From Arenibacter arenosicollis (lineage in GTDB: Bacteria > Bacteroidota > Bacteroidia > Flavobacteriales > Flavobacteriaceae), in contig NZ_JACLHY010000019.1 of NCBI RefSeq assembly GCF_014397245.1, positions 1 to 64,000 of the forward strand: DNA of 64,000 nucleotides, written 5' to 3'. Below are positions 43,148-52,559 of the stretch, in pieces (the stretch's first letter is position 1; the number at the start of each line of letters is the position of its first letter). Under the pieces are notes generated by a model. The model did no database searches. It was not told the origin of the DNA and worked only from the letters and a program-made list of their open reading frames with translations. The translations under genes were made by a program, and so were the position numbers.

Positions 43148-45370
43148 CTAGCCATTCAAAATCTTCTCAGGCGTAATCGGCAGATCATACACCCGTTTTC
43201 CGCAAGCCTTATAGATGGCATTGGCAATTGCCGCAGGAGTTGGAGGCATAGGGACTTCTCCCACACCCTTGGCATCCTCTTCAGGGCGATTGATAATGGC
43301 GACCTCCACTTCAGGGATTTCCGAAAATCGTAAAATGGGGTATTTTATCCAGTCTGTGCTAGTGATTTCATTGGTATTGAAAGTCAACTGTTCCTTTAGG
43401 GTCCAACTGGCCGCCTGGATCAATCCACCTTCAATTTGATTCGTAATCCCATCCATATTGATCACTTCTCCTACATCTACCGCTGCCCACATTTTAATAA
43501 GCTCAATATTGCCCGTGACCTTATCTACGGCAACTTTGGCAGCCATGGCTATATAGGCGTCCGTATTCTTGTACCTCATAAAGGCATAGCCGACACCTTG
43601 ATTATCCGCTATATTTTGGGAAGCGGTAAGTTCTTTTACCTTCTGGATGACCGCAATGGCCCTTTCGTCCTCCAAATGTTTTAGACGGAAATCCAAGGGG
43701 TCTTGTCCCGCCTTTTCGGCCAAGCTATCCATAAGGGACTCTATAGCAAAGATATTGGTAAAAGATCCCAAGCTCCGCAATGACGAAACACGAAATGGCC
43801 CGTTGTAATAGTGGGCATTTAGCTTCATATTGGGAATGTTGTAATACGGATCGGCGTTTCTATGGCCACCTCCCAAATATCCTCTCGACTTCATCGTAAA
43901 AGGAGTTTCCAAATACCGCGCCGCCAATACCGTCCCAGCATCCTTATTGGGACGTTGGCTATGGGAGTCGGTCCACACATCGGCCTTCCAAGAATTTATT
44001 CTATTGTTTTCATCAAGGCTGGCTTCCAATTCGGCAATCATGGCCGGACCATAGGGATCCCATAAATGTTCATCCTGTCTGGACCATTGCACCCGAACAT
44101 GGGTATTGGGGTATTCCATTGCCAAAAGGGCGGCATCAGTTGCAGCATCATCAGCCGTGCTATGACCAAAACAACCTGCCCCTGGAACAGCTATAATATG
44201 TATTTTTTCGGCCTCCATAGACAACATGGTCGCCAAGGCTTCCCTCAAAGGATATATCCCCTGACTATGGGACCAGATGTGCAATACTTCACCATCAAAC
44301 ATAGCCCATCCACAAGCCGGGCCTAAAGAAGCGTGCTTTATATAGGGTTTGGTATATCTCGCTTTAATGGTTTCCACCCCTTTAAAGGCGGCCTCCACAT
44401 TACCTTCATTCCTTACAGTTTCAGGATCGTTGGCAATTTCTTTGATATGCGTAAACAGATTTTCTATTTGGGGAAAGGGTGCTGAGGTAGTCCATTCAGA
44501 GTGGTTCCTAAGGTATTGTTCGGCTTTTATTGCTTGATGTTCCCTTTCGGTAATTACCCCCACAAAACTTCCTTTCACTACCGTTTTAAGGACGCCAGGT
44601 ACTTCTGCCTTTAAGCCGGTCTCATCAAGAGTAAGCAGTTTTGATTCATACCCAGGTGGTCTTACCACCCTGGCATGCACCATACCTGGAAAGCGTAGAT
44701 TTTGAATATAGCCCGCCTGTCCCCGAACCATTCCTTCTATATCCGTTCTTGCAATAGATTTTCCAACATAGCGGTGTTCTGCTTTGTTTTTAATGGGTAC
44801 CGGAACAATTACTTCCTTGTCTATTTGTTCACCTTCGAGGATTTCGGCAAAAGTGAGGGATTTGTTGCCCAGTTTCGACTTAACAATGCCATTGAATAGC
44901 AGCAGGTCGTCAATGGGAGTATTTAGTTTTTTACTTGCCAATCCCAGTAATTCCTGTCTTGCTGTGGCCGCTGCATAGCGTACGGACATAGCGCTATTTT
45001 GAATGGAGGCACTGGCGCCCGTATAGCCTTCGTTTGGCGTAAGGCCGGTCTCTGCCAGATGCACTTGAACTTTGTCCAAATCCATATCCAATTCTTCTGC
45101 GGCAACTTGTTGGATGGCGGTGCGTAGCCCCTGTCCCAATTCTACTTTTCCTGATAATACCCTAATGTTGCCATCTTCCAATATTTCCAACCAAGCGTTC
45201 ACGGTTTTGGCACGACCTATACTACCAGGAAGTTTTCCGTCATAAGTAGCACGGGAAGCTATAGTAGGGTCTTCCGAGCCTATGCAAGCCCCAAGGAGTG
45301 AGAACCCTACACTGATATAACCCATGTTCTTGATGAATTTTCTTCTGGATTGAAGGGGTATTTCGGTCAT
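43148..45370 (-). CDS. Molybdopterin-binding subunit, nicotinate-dehydrogenase B-like, Tat lipoprotein
   Basis: The 740-residue protein has a Tat signal (QSRRKFIKNMGYISVGFSLL) ending in a lipobox (LLGAC). It is a xanthine-oxidase-family large subunit: LEILEDGNIRVLSGKVELGQ, AAEELDMDLDKVQVHLAETG, GAGCFGHSTADDAATDAALL (the form seen in nicotinate dehydrogenase B-type proteins, from memory), the C-terminal EGGLIQAASWTLKEQL and KGVGEVPMPPTPAAIANAIY with the catalytic Glu. The enzyme hydroxylates an aldehyde or N-heterocycle at a Mo centre in the periplasm. The iron-sulfur subunit gene lies 14 bp upstream. The substrate is unknown. Confidence 0.9.
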   Translation of the reverse strand: MTEIPLQSRRKFIKNMGYISVGFSLLGACIGSEDPTIASRATYDGKLPGSIGRAKTVNAWLEILEDGNIRVLSGKVELGQGLRTAIQQVAAEELDMDLDKVQVHLAETGLTPNEGYTGASASIQNSAMSVRYAAATARQELLGLASKKLNTPIDDLLLFNGIVKSKLGNKSLTFAEILEGEQIDKEVIVPVPIKNKAEHRYVGKSIARTDIEGMVRGQAGYIQNLRFPGMVHARVVRPPGYESKLLTLDETGLKAEVPGVLKTVVKGSFVGVITEREHQAIKAEQYLRNHSEWTTSAPFPQIENLFTHIKEIANDPETVRNEGNVEAAFKGVETIKARYTKPYIKHASLGPACGWAMFDGEVLHIWSHSQGIYPLREALATMLSMEAEKIHIIAVPGAGCFGHSTADDAATDAALLAMEYPNTHVRVQWSRQDEHLWDPYGPAMIAELEASLDENNRINSWKADVWTDSHSQRPNKDAGTVLAARYLETPFTMKSRGYLGGGHRNADPYYNIPNMKLNAHYYNGPFRVSSLRSLGSFTNIFAIESLMDSLAEKAGQDPLDFRLKHLEDERAIAVIQKVKELTASQNIADNQGVGYAFMRYKNTDAYIAMAAKVAVDKVTGNIELIKMWAAVDVGEVINMDGITNQIEGGLIQAASWTLKEQLTFNTNEITSTDWIKYPILRFSEIPEVEVAIINRPEEDAKGVGEVPMPPTPAAIANAIYKACGKRVYDLPITPEKILNG

Positions 45371-45384
45371 AGTGTGAGTATAGT

Positions 45385-45849
45385 TTAGAGGCTTTTAGCT
45401 GCGGTTTTAACTGCCCTGATTATCCTTGTATGGCTACCACAACGGCATATGTTGCCTTCGAGCGCATTTCTGATTTCCACATCATCCGGACTGGGGTTTT
45501 TGTTCAACAGGCTAATAGTGGTCATCACCATCCCATTGAGGCAATAACCACACTGGGCGGCTTGTTCCTTTACAAATGCTCGCTGAACGGCATGTAGTTT
45601 TCCGTTATCACTTACAAGACCTTCCAAGGTGGTTATTTCAGATTTACCAATGGACGAAACTGGTAACATACAACTAGTAGTAGCAGTGCCATTTACCAAC
45701 ACTGTGCAGCTCCCACATTGCGAAAGTCCACAACCATATGTAGGTGCGTTCAGCTCTAGATAATCACTTAAAACATGGAGTAAGGGGGTATCGGCTTCTG
45801 TTTCGACCTTTTTTTGGGAACCATTGATGTTGAGGTGGTAGGTTGGCAT
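45385..45849 (-). CDS. 2Fe-2S small subunit of the first molybdenum hydroxylase
   Basis: The 154-residue protein carries two [2Fe-2S] sites of the xanthine-oxidase family: the plant-ferredoxin-type cluster (Cys40, Cys45, Cys48 in CGLSQCGSC, and Cys60) and the second cluster (Cys100 and Cys103 in CGYC, Cys135 and Cys137 in CRCG). ATG 45849 is preferred over an upstream in-frame start at 45891. It lacks an export signal, so it probably crosses by Tat as a passenger with the Mo subunit. It passes electrons from the Mo centre to an unidentified acceptor. Confidence 0.92.
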   Translation of the reverse strand: MPTYHLNINGSQKKVETEADTPLLHVLSDYLELNAPTYGCGLSQCGSCTVLVNGTATTSCMLPVSSIGKSEITTLEGLVSDNGKLHAVQRAFVKEQAAQCGYCLNGMVMTTISLLNKNPSPDDVEIRNALEGNICRCGSHTRIIRAVKTAAKSL

Positions 45850-45996
45850 GGTTACAAGTTTAGCTTCTAAGATAATGAAATGCTTTTCCAAAACAAATGA
45901 ATTGTTAATTCAGTAGTAAAGCTGATCATCTAGATAATTATTGGATTTTTCAGAATGTGTTCAATGGCTTTAGTTAGGTCTTATACTTTAAATGAA

Positions 45997-48171
45997 TTAA
46001 GTATTTAAAGCCTGTAAAACACGGTCTGGGGAAAATGGTAGATGTCTTAATGGTTTCCCCGTTAATTTCAGAAATGCATTTGCTATGGCACAGGCAACCA
46101 TAGGTGTTGCCGTTTCACCAACCCCTTCGGGTATTTCTGTGGATTCAAGGATTGCCGTTTCAATACTTTCCGGGATGTCCTGCATCCTGAGTAAATTGTA
46201 ATCATGAAAATTGGATTGTTGCACCTTGCCATCAACTATGGTAATTTGTTCCTTCAGTACACTGCTCATGCCCATAATGATGCCACCTTCCATTTGTGCT
46301 TTTACATTGTCCGGTTGAACCACCACTCCGGAATCCAAGGCAACCCAGAAATGATGTACTTTAATATTGCCCGTACTGCGGTCAACAGAAATTTCACAAA
46401 CTCCTGTCCCCAATGATCCATGTTCCACAAAAGCCATACCCTTGGCCCGGCCATTAACGGATGGTGTGTTCCAATTGGATATTTCAGCGACTTTTTCCAG
46501 TGTAGCCAATGCCCTAGGTGCCTTGGCCATTAATTTTCTCCTAAGTTCCAAAGGATCTAATCCCTGATCACTCGCAATTTCATCCAGCATACACTCAATA
46601 GCAAACTTATTGGGACCATGGCCCACGGCACGCCAATGTTTTAAGCGAATGCCATTGGAGGCTTCCCGCCATTCCGCAAATTGGTTGGGGATATCATAAT
46701 GGTCATTTGCCACAGCACTTGCCACTAGGTTTCCACCGTCCCCAATAACACTGTGCGAAAAACCGGTGACACTACCATTAGGGTCTGTACTTGCAATTAA
46801 ACGCTGTAGGGAAAGAGGACGGAAAGCCCCATAGGTAATATCGTCCTCCCTAGTCCATATTAGTTTTACGGGAAGTGGTGCCATTTCTTTGGCCAGTACG
46901 GCACATTCCTCAACAAAATCGTTCATACTTCGCCTGCCAAATCCACCACCCAAATACTGAAGGTGTACGCTTACATTTTCCGGGGCAATGTCCAGGATTT
47001 TGGGTACACCCAACTTGGTGTCCGGACCCTGTTGACTACCAACCCATACTTCGGCACTACCACCATCTTCAGCAACCTGCACCACCGCATTTAGAGGTTC
47101 CATCTGGGCATGGTAAACATAATCGTTTTTAAAATCGACCTTATAAGTTTTGGCGGCAGTTTTTATGGCCTTTGGAAAATCCCCTTTTTCTATGATTACC
47201 TTACCACTTTGTTTTTGTGACGCTATTTTTTCATAGGTGGCATAAACCTCCTGGGAATTATGTCCGCTAGCCTTCGATTGACTCCAATTTATTTTTAAGC
47301 TCTTTTTGGCGTTCAAGGCTTGTTCCAAAGTCTTGGCAACAATCCCAATGGCATAATCCAAGGGGATTATTTTTAGTACCCCTTCCATGGCCAGGATTTC
47401 CGATTCATTGGTCAAAGTAGGTTTGGAACCGTGCAGATTTCCTCTTTCCAAAACTCCGTAAACCATTCCTGGCAAGCGAATATCAATTGCAAATAGAGCA
47501 CTGCCATCCACCTTGGCAGGGATTTCAGTTCGGGGAATATCTTTTCCGACCAACTGGAATTCCGTGGGATTTTTTAATTGTTCTTCTGTAAAATCGGGTA
47601 GTGTTTCGGGCATTTCCAAAAATGGAACCAAGTCACCATAGCTTATTTTTTGATCCGTTTTTTTATGAACTATAAAACTTTTGTATGTTGTTATTTCCGA
47701 AATGGGCACTTCCCAATGTTTGGCCGCACTACTCATTAATACATAACGGGCCTGGGCACCTGCCTTTCGCATAACCTGGTAGTAACTATTTGTAGTTCTG
47801 CTCCCCACCGTAAACATAAGCTTGCTACCTGGGGCCCATCCAGGAGAACCATATACCTCAGATTCCTGAGGAGAAAACTCCACCTTCACCTTGGACCAGT
47901 CCGCATCCATTTCTTCCGCAAAAAGCAAAGGTAAAGAGGTCATAGATCCTTGCCCCATTTCGGCGGCTGGATTATAAATAGTGATTAGGTCATCTTCCGA
48001 TAATTTCACCCAGGCCGTAAGCGGATGTCGTGCGAGTTGTTTCTCTATTTGCTTTGGATCCCTACAAGAGATTAGTTGAGGCAGCATTCCTGAAACTCCA
48101 ATAAATAGGGCCACCCCACTGGATGATTTTATGAACTTTCTCCGACTAATAATTGTTTTAGTTTGGTCCAT
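45997..48171 (-). CDS. Molybdopterin-binding subunit, IorB-type, Tat lipoprotein
   Basis: The 724-residue protein has a Tat signal (ISRRKFIKSSSGVALFIGVS) ending in a lipobox (LISC). It is a xanthine-oxidase-family large subunit closest to isoquinoline 1-oxidoreductase beta: NPAAEMGQGSMTSLPLLFAE, YLGGGFGRRSMNDFVEECAV and EGGIIMGMSSVLKEQI, then PEGVGETATPMVACAIANAF with the catalytic Glu. It differs from the neighbour pair in the active-site loop (GGGFGRR instead of GAGCFGH). ATG 48171 is chosen because it puts the Tat signal at the N-terminus. Its own 2Fe-2S gene ends 4 bp upstream. Confidence 0.9.
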   Translation of the reverse strand: MDQTKTIISRRKFIKSSSGVALFIGVSGMLPQLISCRDPKQIEKQLARHPLTAWVKLSEDDLITIYNPAAEMGQGSMTSLPLLFAEEMDADWSKVKVEFSPQESEVYGSPGWAPGSKLMFTVGSRTTNSYYQVMRKAGAQARYVLMSSAAKHWEVPISEITTYKSFIVHKKTDQKISYGDLVPFLEMPETLPDFTEEQLKNPTEFQLVGKDIPRTEIPAKVDGSALFAIDIRLPGMVYGVLERGNLHGSKPTLTNESEILAMEGVLKIIPLDYAIGIVAKTLEQALNAKKSLKINWSQSKASGHNSQEVYATYEKIASQKQSGKVIIEKGDFPKAIKTAAKTYKVDFKNDYVYHAQMEPLNAVVQVAEDGGSAEVWVGSQQGPDTKLGVPKILDIAPENVSVHLQYLGGGFGRRSMNDFVEECAVLAKEMAPLPVKLIWTREDDITYGAFRPLSLQRLIASTDPNGSVTGFSHSVIGDGGNLVASAVANDHYDIPNQFAEWREASNGIRLKHWRAVGHGPNKFAIECMLDEIASDQGLDPLELRRKLMAKAPRALATLEKVAEISNWNTPSVNGRAKGMAFVEHGSLGTGVCEISVDRSTGNIKVHHFWVALDSGVVVQPDNVKAQMEGGIIMGMSSVLKEQITIVDGKVQQSNFHDYNLLRMQDIPESIETAILESTEIPEGVGETATPMVACAIANAFLKLTGKPLRHLPFSPDRVLQALNT

Positions 48172-48175
48172 GATT

Positions 48176-48652
48176 TTAATTTTCAATTTTAGATTGGGAA
48201 GCAGCAGCCAATTCAATGGCCTTAATAATACGCAGGTAGGTACCGCAACGACAAAGAATACCATTCATATGGGTCTTAATTTCCTCAGTTGTAGGATTGG
48301 GGTTGGCATCCAAAAGGGCAACGGCCTGCATGATTTGTCCAGACTGACAATAGCCGCATTGTGGCGCCTGGGCTTCAATCCATGCTTTTTGAACCGGATG
48401 GTCCCCGTTTTTGGACAAACCCTCTATGGTTTTAATTTTTTGGCCTTCCGCAAAATTGTCCACTTGCAATAAGCAGGCCCGCATGGGTTGATTGTCGATA
48501 TGAACCATACATGACCCGCATTGTCCAATACCACAACTGTATTTGGTTCCGGTAAGTCCCAAATGTTCCCTTAAAACCCAAAGCAAAGAAGTACCCTCGG
48601 TAACTTCAACTTTGAATTTTGAATTATTTATGTCCAGTTGATAAGTAGCCAT
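48176..48652 (-). CDS. 2Fe-2S small subunit of the second molybdenum hydroxylase
   Basis: The 158-residue protein has the same two clusters as its paralogue: Cys40, Cys45, Cys48 (CGIGQCGSC) and Cys60, then Cys99 and Cys102 (CGYC), Cys134 and Cys136 (CRCG). It is full length for an IorA-type subunit. It begins the minus-strand four-gene run of two Fe-S/Mo pairs. Confidence 0.93.
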   Translation of the reverse strand: MATYQLDINNSKFKVEVTEGTSLLWVLREHLGLTGTKYSCGIGQCGSCMVHIDNQPMRACLLQVDNFAEGQKIKTIEGLSKNGDHPVQKAWIEAQAPQCGYCQSGQIMQAVALLDANPNPTTEEIKTHMNGILCRCGTYLRIIKAIELAAASQSKIEN

Positions 48653-48790
48653 GAGATAGAAATGTTTCCCATTAAATTACTGAAAAAGAAGGATGTAGCC
48701 TATTGTAAGTTTGAAAATTTAGGTAAACAGGTATTCTATAGTGTATTTGGGGTTGGGTTCTGGCTAAACGATAGATTAAGAGTAATTAGG

Positions 48791-49459
48791 CTATATCAGC
48801 CCCATACTGGAAGCTATATAAACTAGATGGGTGGTATTGGAGGCATCGAAATAGTCCTTTAATTTACTGATATTGGCCTCAATTGACCTTATGCTATTGG
48901 GCGAAATGCCGTCTTCTTTGAGTATTATGCTTATTTCGTTCTGTTTATAACCTATTGCCAATAAGGACAATAATTTTTGGTCATAATCATTTAATTCCAA
49001 GGCGTTTTTTTGCTGGAGTGCGGCCGAGGCTATGGGGCAGGTGTAGGTTTCATTGTTGGCAATGGCTTCAATGCTGTTCTGAAGTTCCTTGAGGCCGTTC
49101 AATCCCTTGCAAACATAACCATCAATATTTTGGTCTTCAAATAATGATTTTATGGTGTTGTGGTCGTCCTCCACAGAAAAAACAACAATCTTTATTTCTG
49201 GATAAATTTCTTTTATAGCCGTAATAAGTTCTTGGCCGTTTTGAAGTTTTTTATTGTTTCTTGGATCGTCGAAGGACAAATCGGTTATTAACAGCCTAAA
49301 AGGCGTGCCATCCAAGATTGCTCTTTTCAGTTTCAAAAGTGCCTCATCACAGTATTGGGAATGACCAATATTGGTATATCCCAATGAATTAAGCATGGTG
49401 GTAACCCCCAAATTATTGCTGTCTATATCCTCAGATACAAATATTCTATCAAATCGCAT
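48791..49459 (-). CDS. LuxR-type response regulator
   Basis: The 222-residue protein has an N-terminal receiver domain with acidic pair Glu10/Asp11, phospho-acceptor Asp60 in RLLITDLSFDDP, and GYVCKGLNGL. A C-terminal LuxR-like HTH follows (LLAIGYKQNEISIIL, SIRSIEANISKLKDYF). It lies 8 bp downstream of the TPR kinase gene, so it is the cognate regulator. The targets are not known; the adjacent molybdenum-hydroxylase genes, 139 bp downstream on the same strand, are candidates. Confidence 0.85.
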   Translation of the reverse strand: MRFDRIFVSEDIDSNNLGVTTMLNSLGYTNIGHSQYCDEALLKLKRAILDGTPFRLLITDLSFDDPRNNKKLQNGQELITAIKEIYPEIKIVVFSVEDDHNTIKSLFEDQNIDGYVCKGLNGLKELQNSIEAIANNETYTCPIASAALQQKNALELNDYDQKLLSLLAIGYKQNEISIILKEDGISPNSIRSIEANISKLKDYFDASNTTHLVYIASSMGLI

Positions 49460-49467
49460 ATGTATTT

Positions 49468-51342
49468 TTAAATGGCAAATGTTATTGTAGCCGTGACACC
49501 TTCGTTTTGTTTTGAATCGAAATTAATATTTCCGTTAATACCATTCATGCGGTTTTCCACATTCGTAAGTCCATTTCCTAGATAATTCTCCGTTGCATTA
49601 AAACCCACTCCGTTGTCCACATACTTAATAACAACTTGTTTATTGTTCTTGGCACAGGTAATGGCGACCATGGAAGCCTGACTATGTTTCTTCATGTTTA
49701 CCAGTAACTCTTGTAGTACCCTATATACTTCAATTTTCGCTTCTGCAGATACCTTGTCCCAAAAATCCGAAGTCAGTTCCTTGGTTATTATTTTAGTTTT
49801 AGGAGAGCTATAGGAATTAAGAAGGGCCAAAAATTCCTTTCCAAAGTTTTCTCCTGTATTAATGGCCGTATATTCCTTGCTGATATCCCTTATTCTTTTA
49901 TAAATACTGTTTAAGCCTTCCAGGATTATAACCTTTTCGGATGCCACTATTTCCTGAGGGTCTTTTTGTACTTGGGTCATGAGGTAGAAAATATCATTGC
50001 CAAGTTCGTCGTGTAATTTTTTTGAAAGACGTAGTTCGGTCTTGTAAGCCATCTCCAATTGTTCCTTTTTCTTCTGCTGATTTTTATAAAAGACCACAAA
50101 GACAATTAGTATCAATGAAATTACTGTGGCGGACAGAGCCATAATATTCTGTTTTTCTTTATTGGCAACTTGGGCCAATAGCATAAGGTTTCTTTTTTCT
50201 AAAGTGTCGTTATCATATTTCGTAGCGGCATAAATAGAGCGAACGGCCTGTTTTGTCTTTTCAAGCTTGTTCTGCACCTTGGAATAATAGATAGCCTCCT
50301 CGGAAACATCCTGTCCAAGGGATTTTTTTAGGGGTAATAATAAATCCAAAGCTTCCAAAATAGCGACTGAATTATTTAGTTTTTTCGAGTAGGCAAAGGC
50401 TTTTTGGGCATAAGTCAAAGCCAAAGGTTTATTGGTTTCAAAATAGTATTCTGCCAAATGGATAGTGCTGGATATTAATCCGGAAACCGTATTTAATTCT
50501 TGCCGTATTTTTAAGGAGTTTAAGAGGAGTGACTCGCTTTCTGGGTTATTCTTATTTTCCAACCACTTAAAATGGCCCATATTACAAATGGCGCGGGAAT
50601 ATTGAATTTGATTATTCCCTTTGGTACTTTGTGCTATTCTATCCAGTATGCCAAAACTGGAATTGTAGCTGTGCAGTGCCGCCAGAATATTAGCTCTTGT
50701 GATGGTAATGGCCGACAGATTTTCTGTGGTAATGTCCGCGGTAGGATGTGCGTTTAGCAGGCTAAAAATTTTGTCGTTCCAGCGGAGGGATTCTTTATAG
50801 TTTCCCAATTCTTTCTGACAGACCGAAATTGTTTGATAAAGACCGGTGATGGATTCTATTTCATTGGAGCCTTCCAGATATTTTAGCCCCTCGGTTGCGG
50901 TAATCATACCTCCACTATAATCACCCAAACTTTTCTGAATGTTGGCCATATCCAGCAATCGGTCCCCAGCACCAATACTGTCATGTAACTTTAAATTCAT
51001 GGAATAGGATTTATCAAAATAAAAGTAGGCCGAATCCAATTGATCCATTCTTTTAAAATAATATCCTTGCCGCCAATAGGCATTGATTATATAACTACTA
51101 TCAGAGGCAAATTGGGCCTTATGGAGCAATTTCTTGGAATGGATAATAGCACTTTGGTAGTCTTTCTTTTTTGCAAAAACTCCAATTTCTTTTATGAGTT
51201 GTCCTAATGAATCTGTTTCCGTTTGCACAGAAAAGGAGTTAAGGGTGGTAGGATGTACTGTGATGTTTTCAGAGGAAAAACCAGCTAGACAACAATTGTA
51301 AATAAGGACAATAATGAGGGACGGACCAAACTTAAAATTCAT
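49468..51342 (-). CDS. TPR-containing sensor histidine kinase (HisKA_3)
   Basis: The 624-residue protein starts with a signal segment (LIIVLIYNCCLAGFSS) and a long periplasmic helical part of TPR repeats (YQSAIIHSKKLLHKAQF, QLDSAYFYFDKSYSMNLKLH, GNYKESLRWNDKIFSLL). A membrane helix follows (IMALSATVISLILIVFVVFY), then the NarL-type HisKA_3 with RLSKKLHDELGNDIFYLM, and a HATPase ending ENYLGNGLTNVENRMNGING. The open frame extends to 51444, but ATG 51342 places the signal at the N-terminus. It pairs with the LuxR regulator 8 bp downstream. Confidence 0.87.
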   Translation of the reverse strand: MNFKFGPSLIIVLIYNCCLAGFSSENITVHPTTLNSFSVQTETDSLGQLIKEIGVFAKKKDYQSAIIHSKKLLHKAQFASDSSYIINAYWRQGYYFKRMDQLDSAYFYFDKSYSMNLKLHDSIGAGDRLLDMANIQKSLGDYSGGMITATEGLKYLEGSNEIESITGLYQTISVCQKELGNYKESLRWNDKIFSLLNAHPTADITTENLSAITITRANILAALHSYNSSFGILDRIAQSTKGNNQIQYSRAICNMGHFKWLENKNNPESESLLLNSLKIRQELNTVSGLISSTIHLAEYYFETNKPLALTYAQKAFAYSKKLNNSVAILEALDLLLPLKKSLGQDVSEEAIYYSKVQNKLEKTKQAVRSIYAATKYDNDTLEKRNLMLLAQVANKEKQNIMALSATVISLILIVFVVFYKNQQKKKEQLEMAYKTELRLSKKLHDELGNDIFYLMTQVQKDPQEIVASEKVIILEGLNSIYKRIRDISKEYTAINTGENFGKEFLALLNSYSSPKTKIITKELTSDFWDKVSAEAKIEVYRVLQELLVNMKKHSQASMVAITCAKNNKQVVIKYVDNGVGFNATENYLGNGLTNVENRMNGINGNINFDSKQNEGVTATITFAI

Positions 51343-51587
51343 CCCTCCAAAATACAAAATGCCTTCACATTTAGGAACGCTTTTTGTTAAAATTACCTGT
51401 GGCCAGTAGGTCAGGTGAGTGGTAATTAGGGAGCATCTTTCCACAAAACAACTAAAGCAAGCGATTAAAAGTGCAACTAATGCACTAATAAAAGGGACAA
51501 AAAAATCTATTTTAATATCAATTTAACACCGTTAGGTAACAAAGGTTACAAAGATAGGGTATCCTCTTTCTTATTTTTGTGCCTATC

Positions 51588-51950
51588 ATGAAAGCTAAAA
51601 CTTACATAGCGGTACTATTAACCTTCATCTTTATGGCAAAATTTGTTGCCATAGATGCAAATGGTCTCAATCACCTGTTCGGCGGAAGTGATATAGCTTT
51701 TGTAAACCCGCATTGTAAAAATGACAATCCCCCAAAGCTGACCAAGAATACAACCAGTTTTTCACAAGCCGACGACTTAACTTCTGAAGTAATTGTATTA
51801 AATGGCTTTTGTACTTCGCAGTTTAAATTGGAGCTGTTCTCTTGGGAAGCGGATTACTCAGAACCCATTTCAATTTTTAACGAACATTTCTCTTCTAGGT
51901 TAAGTTATCTATACTTGGATACCACCTCTCCGCCACCTCGGTTGGGCTAA
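51588..51950 (+). CDS. Small exported protein of unknown function
   Basis: The 120-residue product has an N-terminal hydrophobic signal (KAKTYIAVLLTFIFMAKFVA) and a hydrophilic rest, with one Cys pair well separated (NPHCKNDN and LNGFCTSQF) and a proline-rich tail TTSPPPRLG. No family was recognised. It heads a same-direction run of sulfur-related genes, and its first part is followed by a terminator-like hairpin at 51960-51983. TATTTTTG at 51572-51579 may be its -7 box. ATG 51588 is used, not GTG 51579. Confidence 0.6.
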   Translation: MKAKTYIAVLLTFIFMAKFVAIDANGLNHLFGGSDIAFVNPHCKNDNPPKLTKNTTSFSQADDLTSEVIVLNGFCTSQFKLELFSWEADYSEPISIFNEHFSSRLSYLYLDTTSPPPRLG

Positions 51951-51959
51951 CAAACATTT

Positions 51960-51983
51960 CACAGCCTTTTAAGCTGTGTTTCT
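51960..51983 (+). terminator. Weak terminator-like hairpin after the small exported protein
   Basis: CACAGC (51960-51965) and GCTGTG (51973-51978) pair around CTTTTAA, followed by TTTCT. The stem is short, so it may be leaky. Confidence 0.5.
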
Positions 51984-52066
51984 CGAGTAATTCTTTATCC
52001 CTAAAATATTATAGGAGGAACTATTACGGACAAACACCATACAAAATCACACATTAAATTTTTACA

Positions 52067-52465
52067 ATGACGACTAAAATTTTAATCAGCCGTCGTTCCA
52101 TACAACTGTTGCGCATATTGGTAAGTGGCATATTTCTTATAGCAGGTTTCAATCACCTGCTTAATGTAGAAAAGACCGCCCAGCGGATAGAACAGGCCAG
52201 CTTTAAGGGGATCGCCTATTATTTTGGAGAACCTCAATGGCTCATTATTCTGTCCGGTATCGTAATGCTCACAGCAGGTTTTATATTCCTGATCGGGTAT
52301 AAAACCAAATGGGCGGCACTTATCCTGATGGCGGTTTTGATTCCCATAACATTAACTGTTCAAGTAGGACAGATTACGACCTTGGGCCCGCTGTTTAAAA
52401 ACATAGCAATTTTAGGTGGACTTCTTTTTTTTATTCTGAACGACACCGATAACCTTTTAAAATAA
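52067..52465 (+). CDS. DoxX-family membrane protein
   Basis: The 132-residue protein has four membrane helices in the DoxX order: LLRILVSGIFLIAGFNHLLN, then PQWLIILSGIVMLTAGFIFL, then KWAALILMAVLIPITLTVQV and the final GPLFKNIAILGGLLFFILND. DoxX relatives include the DoxD part of thiosulfate:quinone oxidoreductase. It sits 94 bp before a DsrE-like gene and two SoxB-like genes, which fits a part in sulfur-compound oxidation (inference). Confidence 0.87.
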   Translation: MTTKILISRRSIQLLRILVSGIFLIAGFNHLLNVEKTAQRIEQASFKGIAYYFGEPQWLIILSGIVMLTAGFIFLIGYKTKWAALILMAVLIPITLTVQVGQITTLGPLFKNIAILGGLLFFILNDTDNLLK

Positions 52466-52559
52466 TTCATATCGTAATGAGCCATAACACTTCTTGATAC
52501 TGACCGAGAAGCTCAATGGCGTATTACATATGACCTTTAAAAATTAATAAAAATAACAT

